From: Brienomyrus brachyistius
Lineage: Eukaryota > Chordata > Actinopteri > Osteoglossiformes > Mormyridae
DNA: 64,000 bases
NCBI RefSeq assembly: GCF_023856365.1
Contig: NC_064550.1
Span: 20,399,629-20,463,628, forward strand
Direction: 5' to 3'
Part shown: in pieces, positions 12,201 through 32,644 of the stretch
How the letters are laid out: each line of letters begins with the position of its first letter
How positions within the stretch are numbered: the first letter of the stretch is position 1
Translations under genes and position numbers: made by a program
The notes under the pieces: generated by a model
The model's database searches: none
The model's input: the letters and a program-made list of their open reading frames with translations, nothing else
Told to the model about the DNA's origin: nothing

Positions 12201-14288
12201 AAGCTGGATGAGGCGACGCGCAAACTGTCTGAGAGCAGCCACCACCAGGTACAGACACACGCGGAGACACACGCCCTTCAGAACGGCTCCGCTCCACCGT
12301 TCACGTCTGGCGGCGCATCATGAACGTGTGCAGACTGTGCCCCAGATGAATGCGAACATCACTTGGACCCCAGCTGCATTGATCTCTCCTGTTGTTATTA
12401 GGTTGACCTGCAGAGGGAGCTGGACCACAAAGAAAGCGTGTTACAGGAGCTGATGAACCATGAGGTACCATCTCCGATCACCCTCCTGTGCGTAGCACAG
12501 CTGTCTGTCAGTGTGTAGGGTGATGCGGCACAGCTGTCTGTCAGTGTCTAGGGTGGTGAGGCACAGCTGTCTGTCAGTGTGTAGGGTGATGCGGCACAGC
12601 TGACTGTCAGTGTGTAGGGTGATGCGGCACAGCTGTCTGTCAGTGTCTAGGGTGGTGCGGCACAGCTATCTGTCAGTGTCTAGGGTGGTGCGGCCCAGCT
12701 GTCTGTCAGCGTCTAGGGTGGTGCGGCACAGCTGTCTGTCAGTGTCTAGGGTGGTGAGGCACAGCTGTCTGTCAGTGTGTAGGGTGGTGCGGCACAGCTG
12801 TCTGTCAGTGTGTAGGGTGGTGAGGCACAGCTGTCTGTCAGTGTGTAGGGTGATGCGGCACAGCTGTCTGTCAGCGTGTAGGGTGGTGCGGCACAGCTGT
12901 CTGTCAGCGTCTAGGGTGGTGCGGCACAGCTGTCTGTCAGCGTCTAGGGTGGTGCGGCACAGCTGTCTGTCAGTGTCTAGGGTGGTGAGGCACAGCTGTC
13001 TGTCAGTGTCTAGGGTGGTGAGGCACAGCTGTCTGTCAGTGTGTAGGGTGATGCGGCACAGCTGTCTGTCAGTGTGTAGGGTGGTGAGGCACAGCTGTCT
13101 GTCAGTGTGTAGGGTGATGCGGCACAGCTGTCTGTCAGTGTCTAGGGTGGTGCGGCACAGCTGTCTGTCAGTGTGTAGGGTGATGTATAGCTATCACTTC
13201 TGTTAAGTCTGTTCTGAATTGCGATCGATACTGATCGCATTTCTCCTGCTAGAGTGTGAGCTTTGCCCTGGAGCCGTCACGGTCTTCTCGGCATGCCGGC
13301 TTTCCATCCAGCTGCGCTCTTAAATTATTCATCTTTTTATTTAACTGCTTCTCGAATGCATCATGCTATTAAAATGATAATAGAGGTGAAGAGGCTGCCT
13401 TGATGGAGGGCTGTCTACAATTATTTGGGTTAATAAACCGAATACATGTTAATTAATACGGGAAAACAGGTGCGGTTTTCTTAAAATATGCTCCCTGCGT
13501 GTGATTCTTTTAAAACAAAAGAGAATACATTTGTTTTAATCTCTCAAACATGTTTTATTGGCAAAATAAGCACTACAAATTTTGATACCTCTGCTAATTC
13601 ACTAAATATTGCTAACCTATGCTGCTTCTTCCACTATTAGCTGTAGATCATTCTCTGATCTATTCTGTATCAGTTTAAATAGACCTCTACAGACTACAGT
13701 TAAACATGATTCATGTCATCCAATCTATTTATTCAAGACAGACAACAAATCACTCTGCAGAGGAGAATCTGGTGGCAGTGAGGAGTCCCATATTAGAGCT
13801 TGTTAACGCTTAGGTGCTTCACTGAGACCCAGAGACCGTAAATTAATATCCACACCGCAGCAGTGATAATGCATTACTAACCTAAAGAGGACCCATGGCA
13901 GGCATCCTGTAGCCAGGGGTGAGGTTTTCTGATAAGCTTGTCATGGTTCGTTCATATTTTTTTAGCTAATATGGAACAACATGCTAAATGGTGGATTGTC
14001 GTGTGATTGAACAGGGTGGGGGGGTGTGGGTAGACGCTGGATGGACTCGGGCTAACGGCGCCCCCTTCTGTTGCGTCGTGCACTCTCTTCCAGCTCTCTG
14101 GTTCTCAGAATAACGGCTACTCCCACCCGGCGGGGTCTGCGCAGCCGTACAAAGGGGTGAGTTGTCTTTGTGTTTTGGGCCTTACGGTGACTGGCAGCCC
14201 TGAATAACAGGGGGCTACCTTATACCTCGCCGAGGCCTTTAAAGAACGTCAGAAATGATGAACAGGAGTGTGTATGAGACCTGAGGTG

Positions 14289-14321
<33 letters not shown>

Positions 14322-16473
14322 TCAGGTCAGACCTGAGGTGTACGTCAATGAATGAATGAATGAACACACAGATGATAGATAGATAACCAAACAAATAAAT
14401 TAATAGCAATGAACAGTGGGCATTAACAATGCCAATAATGGTGCAAATGTATGTGCGTGTGTGTGTGTATGGTGTGTGTGTTTGTGTTCAGGCGGAGGAG
14501 CTCCAGCTGGTGCGGGACGCCCTGCGCAGCCTGAGGAACAGCTTCAGCGGCCATGACCCCCAGCACCACACATTAGACACGCTGGAGCAGGGCGTGGCCA
14601 GCCTGATCGACCGCCTGCACGCGCTGGACATGCGCCGCAGGCAGGAACGCAGGGTGTGTCTTTTCCGCCGCTCGGTTTCATCACTATACTTTCCCGTGTC
14701 GGTGTTCAGCGTGTTCTTTCCGATGCGCTGCTGTGTCGTTAATGCTGTGCACGGTTGCCTGGTAACTGACACCCCTCTGTCCCTCTGCAGGGTCGTGGAA
14801 AATCCCCAGGACGCAAAGCCACTCACACGGATCGTGACTCCTGGCCACCCAGCACCAGTAAGCAGCTGCACCCCCCCCCCAAGCCGTTCACCAGTCTCTC
14901 TCTACCTCCAGAGTGGGGCCGGTGCCAGGCTTTTTCCCAGTACGGAACTGGTTCAGTGCATTTCTGCCGCAAAAATCTGGCAGTAGTCCAGGACAAACAG
15001 CTTCCACACAGCGTCACAGAAAAGCTGGGTTTAGAATTTTGAACCGTAATGTCGGCAAAAGTGCGATGGAATATCACATCCAAATCTTCCGCATAGCCAG
15101 AAAATTCAGTCCACAAGTGATATTGTTTTGTGTAATATTGCTGGTGGCGGCAGTGAAACAACTGGCCAGCTTATTAGCAGAATAATGTTACATTGTTTTT
15201 TAATTCTGTGAAAACGAAAGATCCGCTGCCCAGATTTAACAATAAATGACAAAAATGTCGCAGGGCGAATAAATAAAATATTGTGGTGAAGAGATCATGA
15301 GGCAGACAGCAAAGTAACATTTTTAATAGACACTTTTATCGCGTGATCCTTAAAAGGACAGCGAGTGAGTATATGCTTAGTTACACACACAGATGGGGGA
15401 GAAATTTGACCTTTATGGAAACAAAAGTAGATAAAGGTAATAGAGATAGAGCACAAGTCATACTCTACAGGTTATAAAACCTTAAAATCCAAAAGAGATC
15501 AAACTAAATTAAAAAAAAAAAAAGAATTCATATGAAGCTTTACTATACTCTTACTTCTATGTAACATTGGCGGGCAGGTCCTCAATAGGCACCAGGCGAG
15601 AACCAGCCCGGCACCAGCACTGTGTTGGTGGAAACACGGCAAAAGTTCCGCAAGCGCTTTAATGGCATTGTATGTGTGCATGTTATTTTTGTGTGAAACT
15701 GAAACTGGTTTCCTGTCCGTCCCCATTGTGGTACTGCCTGCCTCTTGCAGAGATATCCCACTCCCACAGCAGCCCAGTGCTCAGCTCCTCGGCCTCCACC
15801 AAAGTACTGTACTTCACCGACCGCTCTCTTACGCCATTCATGGTCAACATCCCCAAGAGGTGAGCTTGCTCATGCCTCGGGGGCAGGCACTCCTCGTAGC
15901 ATGACTGGACCCCTAAAGTTGTACCTCGTCAGCAGGCTTGGGGAGGTAACGCTCAGAGACTTCAAGGCAGCTGTGGACAGGGAGGGCAACTTCAGGTACC
16001 ACTTCAAAGCCCTGGATCCAGAGTTTGGGACAGTGAAGGAAGAGGTATGAGACTCACCTGTAAGGGCGTAGAAAGAACTTCCGAGAAATACCCTTGGACC
16101 ATTTTTAGAGAACGAGATTAATAAAGATAAAAAAACGAGGTTTGATAATCTACACAGAGATGTTCTATGAATTTTATAGGAAGTACCATAGTCCAGTGTT
16201 TCCCAACCCGGTCCTCAAGGACCCACAGACGGTCCACATTTTTGCTCCTTACCAGTTCCTTGCCAGACAGTCTACAATTTTTACAAAAAGCAAGAAACAT
16301 GGACTGTCTGTGGGTCGGTGAAGACCGGATTGGGAAACACTGCCATAGTCAATTTTTTTTTTTTTTTTACGGTTGGGTGCCTTCTCCAGGTATTCCAAGA
16401 TGATGCAGTGGTCCCAGGCTGGGAAGGCAAAATCGTGGCCTGGGTGGAAGAGGACCATGGAGAGGGCAGGTAG
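91..16473 (+). CDS. dixdc1: dixdc1 (Dixin / Ccd1), 5'-truncated by the window edge, 16 exons
   Basis: Dixin is a cytoplasmic, actin- and Dishevelled-associated positive regulator of Wnt signalling. Exons read: 91-213, 9452-9558, 9793-9947, 10816-10905, 11267-11320, 11399-11449, 11561-11665, 11794-11847, 12156-12248, 12402-12464, 14094-14156, 14492-14653, 14791-14857, 15751-15859, 15936-16044 and 16390-16473 (stop TAG). All junctions are GT-AG with matching phase and give 495 residues. The first exon carries [20 protein letters not shown], which in the family follows the N-terminal calponin-homology domain. That domain must lie left of the window. The middle exons encode a long coiled coil ([20 protein letters not shown] onward), followed by the conserved [16 protein letters not shown] stretch and a C-terminal DIX domain. 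The match to human DIXDC1, as I recall it, runs exon by exon, so identity is secure. Fish may carry a/b paralogues; I cannot say which this is. Confidence 0.95.
214..2939 (+). other. dixdc1 intron, upstream of the internal promoter
   Basis: This non-coding stretch is the first part of the 9.2-kb intron between exons 91-213 and 9452-9558. It is AT-rich at about 700-960. One tRNA-like SINE lies at 2231-2385 and a short SINE-tail-like piece (cttcggacaaaagcatcagc) at about 2600-2620. The short open frames in it look random. I see no other feature. Confidence 0.6.
2231..2385 (+). repeat. tRNA-derived SINE copy, degraded
   Basis: The head has polymerase III-like boxes: an A-box-like tggctcagcagg and a B-box-like ggttcaaatccc. 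The body reads ccccggggactgtctgaccc and the tail gtctgctaaataattaaa. The same arrangement recurs on the minus strand at 8286-8450 and 40560-40770, which makes it a dispersed family. The family name is not assigned. Confidence 0.55.
2982..3158. repeat. (GA)n-rich purine tract
   Basis: Interrupted GA/GAGAGG microsatellite in three runs (about 2982-3010, 3086-3118 and 3128-3145) separated by short unique sequence. It lies just upstream of the putative alternative dixdc1 first exon. GA tracts are common in 5' regions of fish and other animal genes, so it may sit in the promoter or the 5' UTR. Confidence 0.85.
3262..3293. repeat. (GT)16 microsatellite
   Basis: Uninterrupted GT dinucleotide run between the GA tract and the putative alternative dixdc1 first exon. 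It is likely length-polymorphic. Confidence 0.9.
3638..3660 (+). CDS. dixdc1: alternative first coding exon of dixdc1 (short isoform)
   Basis: The sequence ATG GGG GCG ACG CAC ATG AAA TG is followed at once by the donor gtaaga, encoding MGATHMK plus two bases of the next codon. It leaves phase 2, exactly the phase in which exon 9452-9558 is entered from exon 91-213. Splicing would give MGATHMKC joined to [13 protein letters not shown] and remove the calponin-homology half. Dixdc1/Ccd1 is known to make short isoforms lacking that domain. The context aggaaATGg is a fair start. It is too short to find by ORF length, and no transcript evidence is available here. Confidence 0.6.
3661..8966 (+). 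other. dixdc1 intron, downstream of the internal promoter
   Basis: I find no exon with family similarity in these 5.3 kb. The stretch holds several C/G homopolymer runs (5153-5164, 5457-5467, 7543-7557), a CAA/CAG-rich patch at 7181-7206, and a reverse-strand SINE copy at 8286-8450. Numerous short open frames in all phases look like chance. The sequence at 4725-5060 is repeat-like in texture but I cannot assign it. Confidence 0.5.
8286..8450 (-). repeat. tRNA-derived SINE copy, reverse strand
   Basis: On the minus strand the head reads gtgtggttctgtaggttagg and then the B-box-like ggttcaaatcccaggg. The body cttcagggactagctgactt follows. It has the same architecture as the copies at 2231 (+) and 40560 (-). 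Confidence 0.6.
8979..9339 (+). mobile_element. full-length tRNA-derived SINE with 12-bp target duplication
   Basis: The element begins ggcggcatggtggtgcagtg (A box) and has a clear B box, gggttcgaatctcc, at about 9032-9045. It continues through gtttgcatgttctcccc and ends in a gataagcggtttggaaaatg and (ggat)n tail. It is flanked by a perfect direct repeat, TGTGGAGGCAGG, at 8967-8978 and 9340-9351, the hallmark of LINE-assisted insertion. The intact duplication suggests a fairly young insertion. It lies 100 bp before dixdc1 exon 9452-9558. A truncated relative is at 40128-40230. Confidence 0.88.
9948..10815 (+). other. dixdc1 intron, no feature
   Basis: Intronic sequence between coiled-coil exons. 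I see no repeat family or conserved coding signal in it; short frames here are chance. Confidence 0.5.
12495..13187. repeat. 33-bp minisatellite, about 21 tandem units, in a dixdc1 intron
   Basis: The unit is of the form gcacagctgtctgtcagtgt followed by ctagggtggtgcg, with the first and last gcacag 660 bp (20 x 33) apart. Units differ at a few positions: gtgtctag, gtgtgtag or gcgtctag, and ggtggtgcgg, ggtgatgcgg or ggtggtgagg. Because 33 is a multiple of 3, one plus-strand frame stays open for 198 codons with an 11-residue period ([15 protein letters not shown]). That frame is a by-product of the repeat and not a gene. The array lies in the intron between exons 12402-12464 and 14094-14156. 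Confidence 0.95.
13188..14093 (+). other. dixdc1 intron, no feature
   Basis: AT-rich intronic sequence after the minisatellite. I recognise no repeat or exon before the acceptor cttccag at 14093. Confidence 0.5.
14858..15750 (+). other. dixdc1 intron, no feature
   Basis: Intron before the DIX exons; AT-rich, with an A13 run at about 15511-15523. A plus-strand open frame at 14913-15185 has no family resemblance and is taken as chance. Confidence 0.5.
15751..16473 (+). other. dixdc1: DIX domain exons of dixdc1
   Basis: Three exons (15751-15859, 15936-16044, 16390-16473) encode the C-terminal DIX domain. It starts near [20 protein letters not shown] and passes through [15 protein letters not shown] to [20 protein letters not shown] before the stop. 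DIX domains polymerise head to tail and bind the DIX domains of Dishevelled and Axin. The domain is complete and no core segment is missing. The final residues are GEGR here; human ends GEN, from memory. Confidence 0.93.
16194..16342. mobile_element. hAT-type MITE, 149 bp, with 8-bp target duplication
   Basis: The termini are inverted: cagtgtttcccaacccggtc at the left and gaccggattgggaaacactg at the right. They are flanked by a perfect 8-bp direct repeat, CCATAGTC, at 16186-16193 and 16343-16350. Eight-base duplications with CAG...CTG-like ends are typical of hAT elements. It has no coding capacity and so is non-autonomous. It sits in the intron between the last two dixdc1 DIX exons. Relatives occur at 23747 and 41051, and a fragment at 49013. 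Confidence 0.9.
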
Positions 16474-19400
16474 ATGACATATTGTAGCCTTGCACTTATA
16501 CACAGTGCCACGCATGCCTATGTAGACATGAAGCCAAACATGCACCATCTTCAAAATACAAGAGCTCACAGAACCTTCTCTCGCCAACAGGACCTAAGGT
16601 CTTCGTATTGCTCTCCTCTCACTGGCCAAGAGGCTGGTGGACATGGGCCGGCCTGCTGCAGGACATCAACTCCAGGCTGGCACAGTCTGTGATCTCCGTC
16701 TCCCTTTGACCAAAGGTCCTTAGGATCCATCTTGGTGGCCCACGTCACGTAATGGTCCTGGTTACTGCTGTCCTTTGAAGGCATAAGGGAGACGCTAACG
16801 TCAGTGTACCAAAGCGGAGATACCTTGAGAATGAAAACCAGGGTAAAAGCCACCGTTGCTTGTCAGTGTCTCTGCAGCAGTGGGGCAGGGAAAGAATGAG
16901 GAATACGTCCTTCCTTCTCGGATTTGTGCCAAATCGTGTACAGATGCCTGCCACGTGCTCTCCAGAGCACTGTTCATCTCACTCTGTCGTGCTGGCAGTT
17001 TGTCAGTTTCCTGACTCCTGGTGTCTTGCTGAATGTTTCGTGACAAGCTTTGATTCACGTACCGGTGATCACATCTCAGAACCAACTCAACTCTTTGTAC
17101 CAAAGCCAGGCTAGTTGACCTTCCCTGGAAACAGTTGCATTTATGATTGTTGACCAAACAATGTGGGAAAATCAGGGTAAATCGATGAGTGAGTTTGTCC
17201 AATTAAATTACCCAGTTCTTACCAGACAGTCATTGTGAAGGCCTTTGTTAGGAGACTGATGTCATGACTCAAATTATTTAACAGATATTAATAATCCACT
17301 AAATAAATAGAAAATAGAAGTCCGCTAGTGTAGCAGTATAAAATAGTATGATACAAAGTCGGAGAAAATTAAATCCAGTGTTAAATGGATTAAGGTTATG
17401 TGAATTCAGACAAGTACAGATGAAATTCTCGCGAAAGTCATTGCTGTGGAATACTTTGCACACAGTTTGAAACTTGAAACTCCAGATGACTGAGTTAAAT
17501 TAAAAAGTACTGAAGGAAAAACTGTTTCAGAGATGAGGCTTGAGGTGATTAGCAAATGCTAACAATGGGATTCTGTCTTGATGGCCCCTTCAATAACTGG
17601 CCACTGGAGTGGATTCCAGAACAGATTAGTGGGTTGTGCAGTGCGATTGTGGGGTCAGGACTGTTTTTACAAGTGAATGTTTGCAGTGACATTGAAGGTT
17701 GTTCACAGCAAACTCCAGCAGGGTTTGAGGATGGATGTTGGGGGTCAGCAGTTATTCCTGCACAAGCTGTGCCAAGCGGAGTTATGTCTTTTGTACGTTT
17801 TAAAGCGAAAGAGTTGTACTCCAATGGGGACGTGCCATTCTGTGTGTGGAGAGCAGCAGAACAGGATAGTAGACGATCTCAAAGAAGTTTGGTGCAGATC
17901 GGTCACGTCTAAAGACCACATACCAGGAAATATTTGCGTCAAGGTGCTGCAGATGCATATCGATATATGACGTTGTCCTTAATAACACATGGCTGCCTCT
18001 ACTTCCTGGGCACGCTCAGTTTCTGCAGGAGAATCTTTAGCCAGTTTTTCCCGGGTCCTGTTCTGTCACTTTAAATTCCCCCACAGCATTACAGGCGCTA
18101 ATGCGCAGTGACTACGGGCAGTGCAGCGCACCAACCCGTCACGGATCGCTGGAGCTGGCTGTGGATCATTCTCCATCGTGTGCACGCAGTTCCTTAGGCC
18201 AGTGCACTTGAAAGTATTGCTGGGACCCACTCACATGTACTAGATGCCAGTCGGGGGTCTTTGACGCCTGTCTGTTGTGTCTTTGTTTCATGTCAAATTC
18301 TTCACGATAAATTTGGAAATCAGGGGTGGCAAGATTGCCTATGCATGATATAATTGCGTGTGTGTTTTCTACTTGAAGGAACGTGATTGCAAGAGTAGGA
18401 TGGGGGAGAAGTGTCTAATGTGAAACCTGGCATTGAGACAAGTGCGCTGATTCCCACTTGTTTGTCTGTCTTTTAAATCAAATGTAATTAGCTCTTGTAA
18501 ATAGGTTTATATGTATTGTTTAAAAGGAGCATGTTTCTGTTCATATTTGATGTATTACTGTCTGCAGAATCCTGTGATGAGGAAAATACTTTCTAAAAAC
18601 GGGTTTTTCGTAACAGGATTCCAGGGGCCATGTCCAGTGACTCACCAGTTCTAATTCTTCTCATGGCTGAGTTCTCTGAGACCCCTCCTGGGCTTTCAGT
18701 CGTTGTGTCTGCCAGCTCTTTGTTCCCTGTTCTGGGATCCTTGCAGCATTTGGTGTGCTCCTAAGTGCGGAGCTGAAAAACCGATGCCTTCTAATCTTTC
18801 TTTGTCCTGAATATCTTCAGTAAATCCGAAACCTGCACTGAAACTAACTGTAAATTACAACGGAGTGAATGCACACAGAAGAGGGGTGCTGTGTTCCCAG
18901 GACGCTGTCTGGCAGAGAGATGTTACCAGAATCAGATGGGCGGAGTGGAACATAGCAGGAACTGCACCTCATACTCAATACCATCAGCCTCCAGAAATGG
19001 ACGATGAAAAGCAAAAAGTTCTGTGAAAATGGGGAACAAACTTATTTATGGTCATTCAGTGTTTGTACAAAAGTCATACTTTTACAAGCAACTATTTACA
19101 AAGGACATTTGTTGGATTTTAATGTTCCTATTTTTTACAGCACAAATTCCAGAGGTTTAATACAGATTGTGTCAAGTTAAATGTATTCTATCTTAACCCT
19201 CATTTAAACTGCCGAGTTTCCCATTAAAATACCTCCAATTCACGTGTTTTGTGTGGCGATTCAGAATCGTTTCGTGTACGAATGTAATGATTGGATAAAT
19301 GCCTTCGCCATAATATACAGGGAAAAAACAAATCAATCCTCAGAAAATACTAATAACTAAACTAAAAACTCGTTAATTGTAAGCAAAGGTGTTTCCTTTA

Positions 19401-20500
19401 CACTGAATTTATCACAAATAGCATGAGGAAATATTTATGCGCTGCTGAATAATTTAAAATGTTAAACTAGGGCGACCCTATTTTGAAAAAATAGAGGATA
19501 CCAGGTGCTGGACGCAAAGAGAAGCATTAAAGCAATATAAGTATACAGAAAGTATTCTGACTCTAGAAAGCAAATGTCAACAGGAAACAGAACAAAATCC
19601 TGTACATTTCAGGCAGTTTTAGGTCCCAAAAAGAGGAACAGTCCAGGAAAAAAGAGGACGTATGATCGACGTAATCAAACTCTACCTTCTCTTTTGTATT
19701 TTAGATCAATATATATTTTAAACTATTGTATACCTGATTTTTGGGGGGAAAATGATTCGGACATCCATTCATTCTGCCCAACCAGTATCATTGGCGTATT
19801 GTCCTCGTTGCTTGGTAACTGACTTCACCGCATGTCTGGTCCAGTGGCGCTGCGCATGCGTACTTTACATCATAATGGACACGCTAATGGAAAAGCTGCT
19901 TCATACATTAAACGAAACACTTATAGGTACTGTTGTTTTTACAAATAGTATCACTTTCTGAGTGCAAGTTAATCCTGCATTATATAAACGTTTCACAATG
20001 AATGTAATCCTGCTGCAAAACCAACATTAACTATATGCCTATTATACATAAAGCTAAACTATGTTAATTCCACTGAATAGTATACTCGTTGGAATATAGA
20101 AATAAAACACAGTACTAGTGTTTCTTTTCTCGATCAGTAGTTTGACGGGAGTTCTAGGTCGTTTTACGACAATATTTTACGGTGGCAGCAGATTGATGTC
20201 ACTGCGGTTGCCAGATCATGAAAATAATCCATCCTAACCAGCAAACGTCAAAATATATTTGATATACTCTACGTATCCATTATAAATCGACGCATGATTT
20301 ATAATACAAATTCACATACCATAAAATCCCTTGCATACTTGTAATAGAACACCGTGTCTCCGTTTAAAAGATCTTGCGAAATTGCTTTATTTGATTTTTA
20401 AAAGTTCTATCTTGTGTATATTTTTCATTATCATGAAAAGTAATATCAAACTGTCCGTGTCGATTAAAATAAGACAAACAAATATATCCCAGAATTGCAT
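16474..20500 (+). other. dixdc1 3' UTR and dixdc1-dlat intergenic region
   Basis: The dixdc1 stop is followed by about 4 kb without recognisable coding sequence. A canonical AATAAA lies at 17302-17307, an ATTAAA at about 19224 and another AATAAA at 20101-20106, so the 3' UTR length cannot be fixed. The short open frames (for example 17549-17988 on both strands) have no resemblance I know. I see no RNA gene and no dispersed repeat here. Confidence 0.5.
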
Positions 20501-20761
20501 TTTTACTGAGAGAGGAGTCTCCGCGATAGCTGGCAACCCCGTGCGTGGCGCCGAGGACGCGCAGAAGGAGAGCCGTAAAGTGTGATGTTTTGGGACGGGG
20601 AGGTCATTGGAAAGTAAGGGGCTTGGTTAATTTGGGGGGGACAGATTTTTCCTTAATTAAAGCATATATTGGACCCCTTCGTGAGCGGACAGCACGCTGG
20701 TGGTTAGTGTCTAGTCGGTTAAGTGTATCTTTAGCTTGTTACGGAATAACAATACGAGGAA
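20501..20761 (+). promoter_or_regulatory. dlat promoter and 5' UTR region
   Basis: Sequence just before the dlat start ATG shows a local rise in CpG (ctccgcgatagctggc, gtggcgccgaggacgcgcag at about 20545-20565) after a long AT-rich stretch. That is what a housekeeping CpG promoter without a TATA box would look like. The assignment rests on position and composition only. Confidence 0.5.
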
Positions 20762-29849
<9,088 letters not shown>

Positions 29850-32381
29850 ACCAGCAGTCAGACCTCCCGTGACCCCTTGCCACTATCTAACTTGTCTTCA
29901 TGAGGACACCCGGATAAGCCAACATCGTTCATGGGACGTGTGCTGCCCTTCATAAATGTACTTGTTTCTCCTTACTTCTCTCTCTCTCTTTCTCTCCCTT
30001 ATACATACATACTCGTCTGGTTTGATCCAGTGAACTTCAACAAGGGCCCAAACGGAAGCTAGAGGTGTCAGAAACCTTGTCGCTTGGTTTACGGGGGCTT
30101 AGTCCAATTTCAGCAGCAGTCTATCTCCAATTCAGAAGTTCTTGTAAACGGTTGTTACAAACAATTGCAGTCCACATATGAAACTCCTATAAGTGATATT
30201 TAACGATTGGGTGAAAAGAATCTTTCAGTCTTGTGTGTTCTTGCTTCCGTCCAGTGGGATGGGCCACTGCAGGTGTGGTTTGGGTTCTGTTGAGTGTTAT
30301 AATCTGTTAAGCACGTCTCGGGATAGACTGTATATCTGGAGTCCCAGGCACAGCCGGAGAGACGGGTGCGGAGCAAGGGCTTTTTTGGATTACTTGAGGA
30401 TGAGGGTGCCGATCAAATTGGGGACTTTTGTGTGTCTCGGCCTGAATCTGGGGGCACAGGATGAGCATGAGTCCTGTGAACATGGGAACAAGCTTGTTTC
30501 ATATTGGAATCCTTTAGGTTTTCTCCTCCTCCCCCCTCCCTTTAAAATTTTCAAATCCCCCCTCGATTAAGTTGTACCTGTGAAAAATGCTATTTTACGT
30601 ACATGGAAATTTGTGTGTCTGGATGTCTGCTGGTTTGCTTGGAGCACATAAATTTCCTGTGTCAGGTCAGAGCAAGGGGAATGTCTTATTCCAGTTATTC
30701 CCTTGCAGTTTGGAAGTGTGCCACTAGGGGGAGGAGGCCTTTTTAAGTATGTGAAAAGGTAAAATTCTGAATATGAAAACTGGCTGTTTGGGACGGGGGC
30801 AAAAAAAAAGCTTAATGTGGATGAAAAGTCAGGTCAGTTTCTATGCTCGTCGAGTGATACAGCCATGTAACAAACGAATGGTGTTAATGAATTGTTGACA
30901 TCACTTTTCTTCCTTAAATGATGCAGATTGGAAACGGTTACAGTAAAATTATGTGGGGGTTCAGTTTTGTACTTGTTTCATATCAGGCTGGTAGAGTTTC
31001 TCTCTGGTGCAGTTGGCTCTATGACGGCCGGAAGGTGGATGTGGAGATCATGGTCGTGCCGTATCGCGTAATTCATTGCCCGTCACAAAGCCACCTGTAT
31101 CGTTAATAGGTGGTGCCCCCCCCCCCCGCTGCCATTAGTGTCCACTCGCGCAGACTCCTCACATTAGATATACAGTCTGGTTACACTAGTCGAACCTTTA
31201 ACTGGGCGGGCAGAGAAGTCGCTTCTGATGCAGCCTGGAGTATATGGTCACCGTGACCTTGGTTTATTTCCCAGACAGCACTGGCAAACTTGCTTATGTT
31301 CTGTTGCATACATTTTTTTTTTTTTTGTATTTGTAAGACCACACTGTATGTTTCCCTGCGGCTCAAAGCAGGGATTATACAGTTCATACCAAAATGTGCA
31401 ATTATTCCCCCCCCCCCCCCCCAAAAAAAAAAAAATATGGAGAGGTCTAATTTGTGTGTTGCTGTTTTGATTGTCTTTCAACTGGTCACAGATAATTAAA
31501 AAGCCATTGTCATGGGCAGATATGCTGGGAAGCTCGAGGGCTGAAACATCTGCATTAAATGACCAAACATAATATTACAAACATGTTCAATATTATCGGT
31601 TGGGAGGTACAAGGATCAATTTAAAGCATGAAAATGGTTTTTCATAAGTAACAGCCTCTCCAGTTTTTTTTGATCTGTATCTATTAAAAGATGAAATTAT
31701 GACAGTTATATGTGGCCAAAACATCCAGGTAGCAATTGTAGTGTGGGCTCAGTCCTGCTCACAACAAAGAGTGTTTACAACACACACACTCCATCTGGAA
31801 TGGAACGGCTTATATTAAGCTGTGCGATTTATATCAATATACAATCTAATTTACTCAGCTGCCCATCAAAATTGGAGAAAAAAAAATCTGTCGTTGAAAG
31901 GTGCATCGTAAACACATTATTTATGCTTATGTAAATGGGATCCTTCCGTTTAGCTATTGATCAGCCCAAAATTTTTAGTGTTTGTAAAGGTCAACGCACA
32001 CAGTGGGTTGTAAAAACAGATTAAAGGATTCTTTTGTTCCACGTGCCTTGTGGTTATTGTCACCAGAACGCAAACCAGCCAAAACTCCAGCCACCCAGCC
32101 GGGCGCTAAAGAAAACTATGAGGTGGGGAATGTGGCTGCAATAAAAAAAGGGGGTTTGAGCCTTTGAAAATTGTCGCGTTCGTTGGTTTTCATTTGAGGT
32201 CCATCCCATATAACAAATTCTGGCCGTGACCAGCAGGACACCACCGATCGATCTCTGTCTTCCCCCTCAGCAGTAATCAGTGCAGACATTCCAAATCAGG
32301 GGTAGCTAATTCATCTGGTTCCTCTGGGCCCCTCTAGAGGGAAGGAAGCGAAGCACCTGTACCATGCAACTATGCAATAAA
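29850..32381 (+). other. dlat 3' UTR and downstream region
   Basis: After the dlat stop there is 2.5 kb without coding signal. Plus-strand AATAAA hexamers occur at 32140-32145 and 32376-32381, and further ones near 32552 and 32566. The 3' UTR may thus run close to, or into, the 3' end of the convergent zw10. A C16-A13 homopolymer junction lies at about 31408-31436. The segment 32395-32480 resembles a reverse-strand SINE fragment (gggattcgaaccccatccct). Confidence 0.5.
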
Positions 32382-32541
32382 GACAGAACGTGCAAACTCC
32401 CCATATACACACACACACAGTTGGGATTCGAACCCCATCCCTATAGGTGTGACAACAGCGATACCCAAAGCCATGCCCAACCTGGCTTTACTGGTTGTCA
32501 ACTGTCATATACCTCTACTTTAAAATGTGAAACAATTGAGA

Positions 32542-32547
32542 TTTATT
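32542..32547 (-). terminator. zw10 polyadenylation signal
   Basis: The minus-strand AATAAA (plus-strand tttatt) lies about 100 bp downstream of the zw10 stop codon, a normal position. It is within 170 bp of the plus-strand AATAAA at 32376 on the dlat side. Confidence 0.55.
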
Positions 32548-32644
32548 GAAAAATAAACCAGATAATAAAGTTCAGTTTGAACAAACATGAATACATACTC
32601 CCCTACTGGGTTCTGTACATAAATAGCTTCGCTGAAAGAGCAGC

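Noticed and set aside
12610..13206. 198-codon open frame with an 11-residue repeat ([15 protein letters not shown])
   Set aside because: It is a by-product of a 33-bp minisatellite inside a dixdc1 intron. It has no separate start context, and the repeat continues outside the frame.
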